This document shows, in pieces, positions 1 through 8,082 of a stretch of 64,000 bases of DNA. Location: the NCBI GenBank assembly GCA_947085425.1, contig CAMTWK010000011.1, positions 1 through 64,000 on the forward strand, read 5' to 3'. The first letter of the stretch is position 1; every line of letters begins with the position of its first letter. Below the pieces are notes generated by a model that saw only the letters and a program-made list of their open reading frames with translations, was not told the DNA's origin and searched no databases. This DNA is from UKL13-2 sp947085425. Lineage in GTDB: Bacteria > Pseudomonadota > Gammaproteobacteria > Burkholderiales > Usitatibacteraceae. The translations under genes were made by a program, and so were the position numbers.

Positions 1-190
1 AACTATAAATTCTGCGAATCCAAACTGTACTTCGTAAGGTTGATGGCCTACGTACTCGATAGCGGGCGGCTGAGCAGCGCTTTTCCGCTCTCTTCCCTCG
101 TAATATCTTGATATTACTCGGTCAGTCGAGCAAAAAATCACACGCCCACCCACACACTCTCGAGTGCGTCCCCGTGAAATATGCAGGCTA
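1..190 (-). mobile_element. MITE-like repeat, copy 1 (cut by window edge)
   Basis: This stretch is an inverted, roughly 90 percent identical copy of the element at 3655-3903. Its right end is the terminal repeat CCCGTGAAATATGCAGGCTA (171-190), the counterpart of the left terminus at 3657-3676. About 55 bases of the element, including its other terminus, lie beyond the left window edge. No open reading frame in it resembles a transposase, so it is non-autonomous. With copy 2 it brackets the lysine-catabolism genes in inverted orientation. Confidence 0.75.
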
Positions 191-195
191 ATGCC

Positions 196-316
196 TGTCA
201 TTCCGACAGAGCGCGCATTTTTTTTGCGTGACGAGGAATCCAGTGGAAGTGCGTAATGGTTAACGTATCCTACTTTCGCCGGATGGGATGCCTCACGAAA
301 ACCGTTCGGAATGACA
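196..316. repeat. Small inverted-repeat element, ends TGTCATTCCGA
   Basis: The sequence starts with TGTCATTCCGA (196-206) and ends with its near-perfect reverse complement TCGGAATGACA (306-316), about 120 bp apart. Its left arm continues into a GACGAGGAATCC motif of the type seen in dispersed bacterial palindromic repeats. It abuts MITE copy 1. The rest of 317-492, up to the aldehyde dehydrogenase stop, holds nothing I recognise. Confidence 0.45.
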
Positions 317-492
317 ATTTATTTATTGGATTGTTTCACCATATCCAATTGCCGGATCAATAGAAGTGGCCAGCGGATCAAAAACGAGCAACAACGCGCA
401 CTTTCAGCCAGAATTGCTTCAAAACGAGCGCCACTATTAGACTTTCAATTATTTACACCAACTCCAAAACATGTTGACGTTGGCGACCGAAC

Positions 493-2025
493 TCAGCCGT
501 CAACGTTAAACACGATCCCCTGTGCCAGTGGCAATGCCGAGGAGTAGTTGATGGTATTGGTTGTGCGCCGCATGTACGCCCGCCAGCTGTCCGAGCCGGA
601 TTCGCGACCGCCGCCGGTTTCTTTCTCGCCGCCAAATGCCCCGCCGATTTCCGCGCCTGAGGTACCGATGTTGACGTTGGCAATGCCACAATCACTGCCG
701 GGGGCAGACATGAATATTTCCGCCTCGCGCATATCATTGGTGAAGATGGACGACGACAATCCTTGTGGCACCGCGTTTTGCATGGCGATGGCTTCATCAA
801 GTGTGGTGTAACGCATCACATACAAAATCGGCGCAAAGGTTTCATGATGCACACAGGCTGTCTGCGTTGGCATTTCGACGATGGCCGGGTGCACGTAGTA
901 GCCGTGGGCAAATTGGCCGGCCAATGCGCGTTCACCACCGGTGATGATGCCGCCTTGTTGTTTTGCCTGCGTCAATGCGTTTTGCATGCCGTCAAATGCG
1001 GCGCGATCAATCAGCGGGCCGATCAGCGTTTTGGTGTCGAGTGGATCGCCAATGTGAACACGCGCAAACGCCGCCTTTAAGCGGCTGACCACTTGGTCGG
1101 CAATATCGTGATGCACAATCATGCGACGCAATGTGGTGCAGCGTTGTCCGGCGGTGCCGACAGCCGAGAAAAGTGATGCGGGCAACACCATGTCGATATT
1201 TGCCGACGGGGCCACAATCATCGCGTTATTGCCGCCCAGCTCCAACAAGCTGCGACCGAGGCGCGCGGCAACTTTGGCGGCGACACTTTTCCCCATGCGG
1301 GTGGAGCCGGTGGCGGATACCAAGGCAATGCGGGCATCATCAACCATCACCTGGCCGACATTGGCATTGCCAATCAATACATGCAATAAGTCCGCGGGTG
1401 CGGCGTTGCCGTTTTGATTGAATTTGATGATGGCGCGGTTGAACAGCGCCTGGCAGGCGAGCGCCGTAAGTGGCGTTTTTTCCGACGGTTTCCATACCAG
1501 GCTATTGCCACACACCAATGCCAGTGCGGCGTTCCACGCCCACACCGCCACCGGAAAATTAAATGCGCTGATGATGCCGATGGTGCCGAGCGGGTGCCAC
1601 TGCTCCATCATGCGATGTTGGGTGCGCTCGGTGGCAATGGTCAGGCCGTACAGTTGCCGTGACAGACCGACTGCAAAATCGCAAATGTCGATCATCTCCT
1701 GCACTTCGCCCAACCCCTCCTGACGTATTTTGCCGGACTCGATGGTCACCAGTTCACCGAGTGGCCCCTTGTGCTGGCGCAGCTCCTCGCCGAGCAGCCG
1801 CACCAGCTCACCACGGTGTGGCGCGGGCATGTTGCGCCATTGTAAAAAAGCCGTTTGTGCAAGGGCAATTTTTGCGGTGACTTCATCTGCTGTGTCAGCG
1901 CGCAGGGTGGCGATGGTGCTGCCGTCAATGGGCGAACGCGCAACAATGTCGTTGCCGGTCACAGCGTCAAGCGAGACACCAAGCTTGGCAAGCAGGGTGT
2001 GGGTGTCGGTCACAAGTGTGCTCAT
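493..2025 (-). CDS. Alpha-aminoadipate-6-semialdehyde dehydrogenase (ALDH7 family)
   Basis: A 510-residue NAD(P)-dependent aldehyde dehydrogenase. The cofactor-binding region lies around residues 150-245, the general-base glutamate E262 is in LELGG, and the catalytic cysteine C296 is in TAGQRC. The TAGQRCTTLRR context and the overall length fit the antiquitin/AmaB group (family 7), which oxidises aminoadipate semialdehyde to alpha-aminoadipate. Its ATG overlaps the TGA of the upstream dehydrogenase gene by four bases, implying translational coupling and one operon. That neighbour would make the semialdehyde substrate. The exact substrate is inferred from family and context; a related aldehyde such as a piperideine-derived one cannot be excluded. 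Confidence 0.88.
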   Translation of the reverse strand: MSTLVTDTHTLLAKLGVSLDAVTGNDIVARSPIDGSTIATLRADTADEVTAKIALAQTAFLQWRNMPAPHRGELVRLLGEELRQHKGPLGELVTIESGKIRQEGLGEVQEMIDICDFAVGLSRQLYGLTIATERTQHRMMEQWHPLGTIGIISAFNFPVAVWAWNAALALVCGNSLVWKPSEKTPLTALACQALFNRAIIKFNQNGNAAPADLLHVLIGNANVGQVMVDDARIALVSATGSTRMGKSVAAKVAARLGRSLLELGGNNAMIVAPSANIDMVLPASLFSAVGTAGQRCTTLRRMIVHHDIADQVVSRLKAAFARVHIGDPLDTKTLIGPLIDRAAFDGMQNALTQAKQQGGIITGGERALAGQFAHGYYVHPAIVEMPTQTACVHHETFAPILYVMRYTTLDEAIAMQNAVPQGLSSSIFTNDMREAEIFMSAPGSDCGIANVNIGTSGAEIGGAFGGEKETGGGRESGSDSWRAYMRRTTNTINYSSALPLAQGIVFNVDG

Positions 2026-3086
2026 GCGTAATACTTTCCAAATGGATTGGCCATGAAGGTGGGCAGGCTGACGGATTCCTGGCGAATAAAACCTTGTTGG
2101 GCGATTTTGCCCTTGGCCAACAAATCAACCATGGTGCAAATACCCGACGCGGTGGTGAGTTGAATGGCAGACAGGAGTTTGCCACCAACTTCGCGCGCGT
2201 ATATTTTTTTCGCAAAACTTTCCTGGGCGAGACGGCCTTCGCGCTGGCCGCTGACCGAGACAAATACCAGCACCACATCCTGCAAGGTAATCGGGATCGC
2301 CGTTTCCATCACGTCTTTGAGCAGCTCGCGGCGTTTGCCGAGACCCAGATCATTCAGCAGAATTTTCATGATCTTGCAATGCCCCGGATAACGCACGGTT
2401 TTGTAATTGAGATTTTGCACACGGCCTTCGAGGGTTTCACACAAGGTGCCGAGGCCACCGGAGGTGTTGAAGGCCTCATAGTCGAGGCCGTCGAGCAGAA
2501 AGTGTTCGAGTTCTTCCAGCGGGGGTGTTTCGCGGATCCTGCCGTCGATGATCGCCTCGCAGGGATTGAGATATTCGTTGATGAGCCCGTCGGTGCTCCA
2601 CGTCAGATTGTATTTGAGCGCATTGGTCGGGTAAATCGGCAAGGCACCCACGCGCATGTTCACATCCCGCAACGAGTCGAATTTTTGCGCAAGTTCATGG
2701 GCGGCAATCGAGATGAAGCCCGGTGCCAGTCCACACTGCGGCACAAACGCGGTCTTGGCGTCTTTGGCGATTTCCTTGACGATGCGGGTACTGGCCACAT
2801 CTTCGGTCAAATCAAAATAATGTGCGTTGATGGTATAGGCGAGCTTGGCTAGAATCGGCGTCAGGTAAAACGGGCAGGCGGACAAAATGACGTCCACGCC
2901 CTTTAGTGCCTTGCTCAAATCATCATTGGCCACATCGGCGACATGAATGTTGGCACCAAGTGCTTTCATGGGGGCGAGGCGCTGTTCGTCCTTGTCCACC
3001 ACGGTGATTTTGTAACCGCCGTTGGCGTTGAACAGCGCGACGATGGCTTCGCCTATTTTTCCGGAACCGATGAGGGCGATGTGCAT
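2022..3086 (-). CDS. Saccharopine dehydrogenase family enzyme, probable lysine 6-dehydrogenase
   Basis: A 354-residue oxidoreductase with an N-terminal Rossmann motif GSGKIG (residues 7-12) and the body of the saccharopine dehydrogenase/lysine epsilon-dehydrogenase family (ACPFYLTP, LAPGF, LTWSTDGLINEYLNPCEAI). It should yield alpha-aminoadipate-6-semialdehyde, either directly from lysine by epsilon-deamination or from saccharopine. No lysine-ketoglutarate reductase gene is present here, which favours the direct lysine dehydrogenase reaction. First gene of the operon with the ALDH7 gene, divergent from an Lrp/AsnC regulator. The choice between the two activities is inference. Confidence 0.78.
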   Translation of the reverse strand: MHIALIGSGKIGEAIVALFNANGGYKITVVDKDEQRLAPMKALGANIHVADVANDDLSKALKGVDVILSACPFYLTPILAKLAYTINAHYFDLTEDVASTRIVKEIAKDAKTAFVPQCGLAPGFISIAAHELAQKFDSLRDVNMRVGALPIYPTNALKYNLTWSTDGLINEYLNPCEAIIDGRIRETPPLEELEHFLLDGLDYEAFNTSGGLGTLCETLEGRVQNLNYKTVRYPGHCKIMKILLNDLGLGKRRELLKDVMETAIPITLQDVVLVFVSVSGQREGRLAQESFAKKIYAREVGGKLLSAIQLTTASGICTMVDLLAKGKIAQQGFIRQESVSLPTFMANPFGKYYA

Positions 3087-3154
3087 GGCATTTCCTTTGC
3101 GTGGCTATGATTGGACACCGGTCAATTTACGTGGTCGCAGCGGATTGTTGTAGC

Positions 3155-3233
3155 TGCAAAATGCGCGAATGTTCGCATTAAATGTGGCAAAAAGGTGGGG
3201 TAGAATTGCAAAATGACCAAAACCCTGCAAAAT
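3155..3233. promoter_or_regulatory. Candidate Lrp/AsnC operator region between divergent lysine genes
   Basis: The 126-bp divergent intergenic region holds the inverted repeat AATGCG-N8-CGCATT (3160-3165 and 3174-3179). The octamer TGCAAAAT occurs three times around it: 3155-3162, 3207-3214 (overlapping the regulator start codon) and 3226-3233. Repeated AT-rich half-sites around a divergent promoter are usual for autoregulated Lrp/AsnC proteins. This is pattern recognition only. Confidence 0.35.
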
Positions 3234-3659
3234 CTCACCCCCGCCGAAAACAAATTGTTGGTGTTGCTGCGGCAAAACGCCCGCGCCAGTGTCGCCGATC
3301 TGGCGCGCCAACTTGGCCTGGCCCGCGCCACCGTGCAGGAACGTTTGCGTCGGCTGGAGGAGGGCGGGGTGATCGAGGGTTATACGGTACGGCTGGATCC
3401 GGACTATGCCCGCAGCCGCGTGACCGCCCACACCCTGGTGCGGATTGACGCAAGAAAAGCCGAGGGACTGTATACCAAATTAAAAAAAATGCCGAGTGTC
3501 AGCGGCATTTATGCGCTGTCCGGGGAGTACGATGCTTTGGTTGTATTGCAGGCAGATACCACCACCGAGCTGGACGACGCACTCGACACCATCGGTCGTT
3601 ATGAAGGCGTGGAGCGTACACAGACCTCGGTTGTGCTGAGTGTGAAATACGAGCGCTAG
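3213..3659 (+). CDS. Lrp/AsnC family transcriptional regulator
   Basis: A 148-residue protein with an N-terminal winged helix-turn-helix (about residues 8-60, with SVADLARQLGLARATVQERL as recognition region) and a C-terminal RAM/AsnC ligand-binding domain. Such proteins form octameric rings and sense amino acids. It is divergent from the lysine-degradation operon, so it is probably the lysine-responsive regulator of that operon, by analogy with BkdR/Lrp-type regulators. The TAG stop codon (3657-3659) lies inside the 22-bp terminal repeat of the MITE, so the element sits exactly at the 3' end of this gene. Confidence 0.88.
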   Translation: MTKTLQNLTPAENKLLVLLRQNARASVADLARQLGLARATVQERLRRLEEGGVIEGYTVRLDPDYARSRVTAHTLVRIDARKAEGLYTKLKKMPSVSGIYALSGEYDALVVLQADTTTELDDALDTIGRYEGVERTQTSVVLSVKYER

Positions 3660-3903
3660 CCTGCATATTTCACGGGGACGCATTTGAGAGTGGGTGGATA
3701 AGCGAGTGATTTTTTGCTCGACTGACCGAGTGATATCAAGATATTACGAGGGAAGAGAGCGGAAAAGCGCTGCTCAGCCGCCCGCTATCGAGTGCGTAGG
3801 CCATCAACCTTACGAAGTACAGCTTGGATTCGCAGAATTTATAGGTCGCCAATAATGAAAAGCGTATATAAGGCGGGCCGACCCGTGAAATATGCAGGCT
3901 AGC
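3655..3903 (+). mobile_element. MITE-like element, copy 2, with perfect 22-bp terminal inverted repeats
   Basis: A 249-bp element bounded by 22-bp perfect inverted repeats: 3655-3676 begins GCTAGCCTGCATATTTCACG and 3882-3903 ends TGAAATATGCAGGCTAGC. It has no transposase gene; the only reading frame inside (65 codons, minus strand) looks like a by-product. The outermost GCTAGC is itself palindromic, so part of it may be target sequence (TA or CTAG) rather than element. Copy 1 (1-190) is inverted relative to it, and copy 3 (11721-11818) shares only the right half. The mobilising transposase is not in the window. Confidence 0.8.
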
Positions 3904-3958
3904 GAAATTGGTAGAGCACGGCAGAAGTCTCAATCGCGATCATTCGATCGTTCGATGA

Positions 3959-5197
3959 TCAATGGAAGAATAAATACGCCACCCAGATCGCCGCAATCAC
4001 GCCGGCCAGATCGGCGAGCAGGCCAAACCACAGGGCGTAACGAATCTTGTTGATGCCGACCGAGCCGAAATAAAGCGCGATGATGTACAGCGTGGTGTCG
4101 GATGATCCCTGCAATATGCTCACCAGGCGGCCGACAAAAGAGTCCACGCCAAACGTTTTCATGGCGTCGATCATCATCGCTCGCGCACCACTGCCACTGA
4201 CCGATTTCATCAGTGCCGTCGGTAAGCCTGGGGTGAAGTCGGTATTGAATCCCATTTGTGTGAATACCCAGGTGAATCCGCTGACAATCAATCCAAGCAC
4301 ACCGGAATTTCGCAATACGCTGATAGCCACCAACATGCCGACCAGGTACGGAATGATCATCAGTGAAACCTGAATGCCGCCTTTGGCACCCTCAATAAAA
4401 GCGTCGTACACGTTTATTTTTTTGCGCAGCCCACCGGCCAGAAATAAAACAATAATGCCGAGCAAAATAAAATTACTGGCCACTTTCGACACCGTTTGAA
4501 TTTCCGTCCGGGTCAAAAAATTGCTGAAGTACCAGACAATGCCCAGGACGATCGACGTCATGCCACCCAGCCATAACAATATGACGGAGTCAAAAATGTT
4601 GATGCGCTGTTTAATCGCCAACGCCATAAACGCAACAAAAGTACCGGCATAAGTGGCAATCAGCGTCGGAATAAAAATGTCCGATGGGTCGGCAGCGCCA
4701 AGAATGGCGCGTTGCGCCATCACCGTCAGCGGGATCAGCGTCAGGCCGGCGGTTTGTAAAACCAAAAACATGATTTGTGCATCACTCGCCACGTCCTTGT
4801 TGGGGTTGATGCTTTGCAGACTTTCCATTGCCTTGAGCCCAAACGGTGTGGCGGCATTATCCAGACCAAGGAAGTTGGCGGAAAAATTCATCACCATGTG
4901 GCCGGTCGCCGGATGATCCTTGGGCACACTCGGAAAGATGCGCGAAAAAAACGGTGAAATGATTTTGGCAATGGAGTTGATGAATCCGGCTTTTTCGCCG
5001 ACATTTAAAATGCCCAACCATAACGTCATCACCCCTGCCAGCGGCAGGGCGATTTCCATCACACCAACTTTGGCTGATTCAAATGTGCCGTCGACTATTT
5101 TTTTGAATACTTCGACATCACCAAAAAATAGCCACTGCGCCAATGCCGCCAAAAAGCCGACAATAAAAAAGCCGGCCCACAGATATGTCATTGCCAT
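3959..5197 (-). CDS. SpmA-SpmB-like membrane protein (two nucleoside-recognition Gate domains)
   Basis: A 412-residue, very hydrophobic protein with about ten membrane segments. Its N-terminal half resembles spore maturation protein A and its C-terminal half protein B, each a Gate (nucleoside recognition) domain; the motifs FSANFLGLDNAATPFG and SGSGARAMMIDAMKTFGVDSFVG are typical. In Firmicutes the two halves are separate genes. Fused forms are common in Proteobacteria, which do not sporulate, and their substrate is not established. The gene stands alone, followed by MITE copy 2 and preceded by an inverted repeat. A transport role is inferred from the fold. Confidence 0.8.
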   Translation of the reverse strand: MAMTYLWAGFFIVGFLAALAQWLFFGDVEVFKKIVDGTFESAKVGVMEIALPLAGVMTLWLGILNVGEKAGFINSIAKIISPFFSRIFPSVPKDHPATGHMVMNFSANFLGLDNAATPFGLKAMESLQSINPNKDVASDAQIMFLVLQTAGLTLIPLTVMAQRAILGAADPSDIFIPTLIATYAGTFVAFMALAIKQRINIFDSVILLWLGGMTSIVLGIVWYFSNFLTRTEIQTVSKVASNFILLGIIVLFLAGGLRKKINVYDAFIEGAKGGIQVSLMIIPYLVGMLVAISVLRNSGVLGLIVSGFTWVFTQMGFNTDFTPGLPTALMKSVSGSGARAMMIDAMKTFGVDSFVGRLVSILQGSSDTTLYIIALYFGSVGINKIRYALWFGLLADLAGVIAAIWVAYLFFH

Positions 5198-5240
5198 GTT
5201 GTGTTGCTTTCTGGGCAGGTTGAATGTTCCGACAAAAAAT

Positions 5241-5400
5241 CAGCAACTACAGATGAACACAGATGCACATAGATAAAATCAACAATCTTTGCATGGGCAT
5301 ATCCATGAATTCCATCATCGCCGAATTCACTGAATGGCCGGAAACTTTCAAGTCAAGATTTTGCCCATTTGTGTTTATCCGTGTTCATTTGCGGTTGCAA
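5241..5400. repeat. Imperfect long inverted repeat between two convergent-spaced genes
   Basis: The arms 5241-5275 and 5367-5400 are imperfect reverse complements (AGATGAACACAGATGCACAT against GTGTTTATCCGTGTTCATTT), separated by about 90 bp. The arm resembles a dispersed repeat of the type ATCTGTGTTYATCTGYGGTTGC seen in many bacterial genomes. It fills the space between the SpmAB-like gene and the oligopeptide-binding protein gene. There is no T-run, so it is not a classical terminator. Confidence 0.4.
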
Positions 5401-5412
5401 CGCATTGGTTTT

Positions 5413-6996
5413 CTACTTGACCCGAATCCATAACGGGGCAAATTTGTTATCAGTGCGATGCACCAACGACACATTCGCGCGCGTGACCCATGGAATGACC
5501 TGGCGGTGCAAGGGAATGACCAAGACTTCACGTTGGATGATTTCGACCACTTTGTTGAGCATTTGCTGACGTTTTTTGGCGTCCATTTCCATATTGGCGC
5601 GGTTGATTAAGTCATCAACTTCGATATTCTTGAAATTGCCGTAATTGGTGTCGCCGGCACCCTTGTCGTTGAGGCTGTGGAATAGTGGTTTCATGGTAAA
5701 CATGGCGTCGCCGGTAATGTCGCCCCATCCTTGCATACACGCCGAAAATTCTTTTTTGGGGGTGCGGGCGAAATATTGGGCTTTAGGCATGGCATCGACT
5801 TTCACCGTCAGGCCGATGCGCGCCCACATGCCGGCCAGTGCGATACAAATTTTTTCGTCGTTTACATAGCGATCATTCGGGCAATGTAGTGTGAACCCGA
5901 ACCCCTTCGGATAACCGGCCTCGGTAAGTAGGCGCACGGCTGCTGCCACATCATAAGCATGGCGCTTTTCCAATGCGGCTGGAAATCCTTCGACCTTGGG
6001 GTTGGGCGTGGCAATGCCGGTCGGCGTGGATAATCCACGCATGATTTGGGTGCGAATGGCTTCGATGTCGATGGCTTGATACATGGCCAAACGAACGTTG
6101 CGATCCTTGAATGGATTTTTCCCCTTCACGTCGGCAAATAACAATTCATCTCGTGCTTGATCGAGGGCGATGGAAATGATGCGCGCTTCATCGCCATCCC
6201 AGACCCTGAGGTTGCGATCGGCCCGCAGGCGGGAAATATCCTGCAGGGACGGGTCCGGAACAAAATCAATTTCACCTGACATCAACGCCGCCATTCTGGT
6301 GGCGTCACTGGTGATGGGGCGGTATTCAATCGAGTCAATATTTCCTTCAAAACGACCGTCCTTGATGCCCCACCAACCAGGATTTTTTTTATGGACGGTC
6401 TTTATTCCCGGATGATACGAAACCAGAATGAACGGTCCCGTGCCCATGGCGTTGCGCGCGGCGAACGGTAAATCCTTGGCGGTAAAGTCCTGCGGGTTGA
6501 CGGCATTATTGTTTTCCGCCCACTTCTTGCTCATGATGGGGATTTCGGCAATTGAAGCGAGCGCGGACGGGTTGGGTGTGGCGGTGGTAAATTCAACCGT
6601 ATGATCATCGATTTTTCGGGCGGTGCCGGCTGATGAGGTGTAGGTCTTGAATTGCTTGGATTTGCCGGCTCGCTCGAACGAAAACACCACATCATCCGCA
6701 GTCATGATCGAGCCGTCGTGAAATTTCACGCCTTTGCGGAGTGTCATCACGCGCGTGGTTGGGCTGACAATTTTCCATGACGTCGCGAGCCATGCTGTTG
6801 GCACCATATTTTTTCCGGGTTGCAACAACCGTTCGTATACCAGGGCATTGATCGACTTGGTAAAACTTTCATCCTGCCCATGCGGGTCCTGGGTGGTGGC
6901 ATCACCCTTCGACGCCCAGCGAAACGGTTTGGCATCGGTCGTCATGGATAGGCCGGCTGTGGCAACAATCAGACACAACAGGGTGCGAGTAAACAT
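5413..6996 (-). CDS. Family 5 extracellular solute-binding protein (oligopeptide/murein peptide type)
   Basis: A 527-residue periplasmic binding protein with a Sec signal peptide (about residues 1-22, ending TTDA). It has the SBP_bac_5 fold of DppA/OppA/MppA proteins, with ALVYERLLQPG, LRKGVKFHDGSIMTADDVVFSFE near the N-terminus and PLHRQVIPWV near the C-terminus. These proteins deliver peptides to an ABC permease. No permease or ATPase gene is adjacent, as with E. coli MppA, which borrows the Opp permease for murein tripeptide. Divergence from nagQ and the murein-related island suggest murein peptide binding, but this is inference; dipeptides are also possible. Confidence 0.82.
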   Translation of the reverse strand: MFTRTLLCLIVATAGLSMTTDAKPFRWASKGDATTQDPHGQDESFTKSINALVYERLLQPGKNMVPTAWLATSWKIVSPTTRVMTLRKGVKFHDGSIMTADDVVFSFERAGKSKQFKTYTSSAGTARKIDDHTVEFTTATPNPSALASIAEIPIMSKKWAENNNAVNPQDFTAKDLPFAARNAMGTGPFILVSYHPGIKTVHKKNPGWWGIKDGRFEGNIDSIEYRPITSDATRMAALMSGEIDFVPDPSLQDISRLRADRNLRVWDGDEARIISIALDQARDELLFADVKGKNPFKDRNVRLAMYQAIDIEAIRTQIMRGLSTPTGIATPNPKVEGFPAALEKRHAYDVAAAVRLLTEAGYPKGFGFTLHCPNDRYVNDEKICIALAGMWARIGLTVKVDAMPKAQYFARTPKKEFSACMQGWGDITGDAMFTMKPLFHSLNDKGAGDTNYGNFKNIEVDDLINRANMEMDAKKRQQMLNKVVEIIQREVLVIPLHRQVIPWVTRANVSLVHRTDNKFAPLWIRVK

Positions 6997-7335
6997 AATG
7001 CCTCCGAGGTAGGTGCGTTGGTACGTTGCTGAGATGGTTTGGTACGCTTGGCCGGCACCAGTCTATTCACTGTGACCAAATTGCGCCAGCAGTGCGCGCC
7101 GCCGGATCGGTTTCGATGGGTCAATCCGCGAACAATTACAATTTGTACGCGGACTTAAATATTAGCCGATTCGTGATGGTATTGGTGTTGTTTGGTATTA
7201 AATTGGTATTATTGTTGGCCGAGCCTGTTTGTTGCAAATGCCGGTTGAAATGATTGGTTCGGCCACCCAATCACCCAATCTGCGACCGGCTTGATCAATC
7301 GAAGTGTCGCTTAACGTTGTCTCGCTCTGCAAGGC
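6997..7335. promoter_or_regulatory. Divergent control region between binding-protein gene and nagQ
   Basis: This 339-bp gene-free region must contain the promoters of the leftward binding-protein gene and the rightward nag operon. It holds the strong direct repeat at 7192-7211 (separate entry), an extra ATGGTATTG at 7176-7184, and two TTGGTACG words at 7019-7026 and 7039-7046. I could not assign convincing -35/-10 pairs. Confidence 0.5.
7192..7211 (+). promoter_or_regulatory. Proposed NagQ-type operator, site A
   Basis: The sequence TTGGTATTAAATTGGTATTA is a perfect tandem repeat of the nonamer TTGGTATTA with an 11-bp period, upstream of nagQ. The same arrangement recurs upstream of murQ (11859-11878) and between the TonB receptor and PBP4 genes (24763-24782, other strand). 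An 11-bp period places both copies on the same face of the helix, as expected for cooperative binding. NagQ as the binder is inferred because it is the only local regulator of the right family and site A lies in its own promoter region. Confidence 0.6.
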
Positions 7336-8082
7336 ATGAATCAATCCATGGCAGCCTTTAAATCCTTTAAATTTGACTCGCGCGATAGCTCTCCCTTGTA
7401 CGCGCAGCTTGCCCGTAAACTGGCACACGCCATTCGTGACGGGCAGTATCTGGTGGACGAGGCCCTGCCCTCGGAGCGGCTGTTGTCCGAGTCGCTTGGC
7501 GTGTCCAGGGTCACCGCCCGCAAGGCGATTGACCAATTGGTTGAACAAGGTCTGGTGGTACGCAAGCAGGGTTCCGGCAATTACATCGCACCGCGATTTG
7601 AGCAGCCGCTGACCAGATTGTCGAGTTTTTCTGAAGAGTTGTCACGGCGTGGTTACACCCCCACCTCGGAGTGGATTAAACGTGCCATCACACCGGCGAC
7701 ACCTGATGAGCAACTGAGTCTGGGTCTGTCGGTCACAGCCAAGGTGGCGCGCTTGGAACGATTGCGGCTGGCGGATGATGTGGTAATGGCCTATGAGGTC
7801 AGCGTCTTGCCGGCCAGTGTGATTTCCAAACCCACTGCAATCGAAAATTCACTATACAAATACCTTGAATCGATTCGCAAGGTGCCGGTGCGGGCCACGC
7901 AACAAATTCGCGCACTGAATGCGCACGGCAAAATTGCCGAACGACTGGGCATTCCGGAAGGGCAGGCGCTGTTGTTCATCACCCGGTTGGGTTATCTGGC
8001 GTCTGGACAAGTGGTCGAGCTGACACATTCGTATTGCCGCAACGACTATTACGACTTTATTACCGAGATGAAACGTGAGTAG
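7336..8082 (+). CDS. nagQ: GntR/HutC-family regulator of amino-sugar use (NagQ-like)
   Basis: A 248-residue GntR regulator of the HutC subfamily: winged helix at residues about 18-85 (LPSERLLSESLGVSRVTARKAIDQLV) and a UTRA effector domain from about 105 to the end. Members such as NagQ, NagR and DasR respond to GlcNAc-6-phosphate or glucosamine-6-phosphate and repress amino-sugar genes. It is first in an operon with nagA and nagB-II and overlaps nagA by eight bases. The start is uncertain: the ATG at 7348 has AAGG (7331-7334) at 13-nt spacing, while the ATG at 7336 has it almost adjacent. The tandem repeat at 7192-7211 lies in its promoter. Confidence 0.88.
   Translation: MNQSMAAFKSFKFDSRDSSPLYAQLARKLAHAIRDGQYLVDEALPSERLLSESLGVSRVTARKAIDQLVEQGLVVRKQGSGNYIAPRFEQPLTRLSSFSEELSRRGYTPTSEWIKRAITPATPDEQLSLGLSVTAKVARLERLRLADDVVMAYEVSVLPASVISKPTAIENSLYKYLESIRKVPVRATQQIRALNAHGKIAERLGIPEGQALLFITRLGYLASGQVVELTHSYCRNDYYDFITEMKRE

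Noticed and set aside
2016..2852. 278-codon plus-strand reading frame antisense to the lysine dehydrogenase gene
   Set aside because: It is the antisense frame of a well-conserved enzyme, has no recognisable domain, and its length follows from the codon bias of the real gene.
3087..3212. Lysine riboswitch upstream of the lysine genes
   Set aside because: The 126-bp spacer is too short for the lysine riboswitch and lacks its conserved junction pattern.
3736..3933. 65-codon minus-strand frame inside MITE copy 2
   Set aside because: It spans the terminal repeat, is broken in the other copies and shows no transposase motif.
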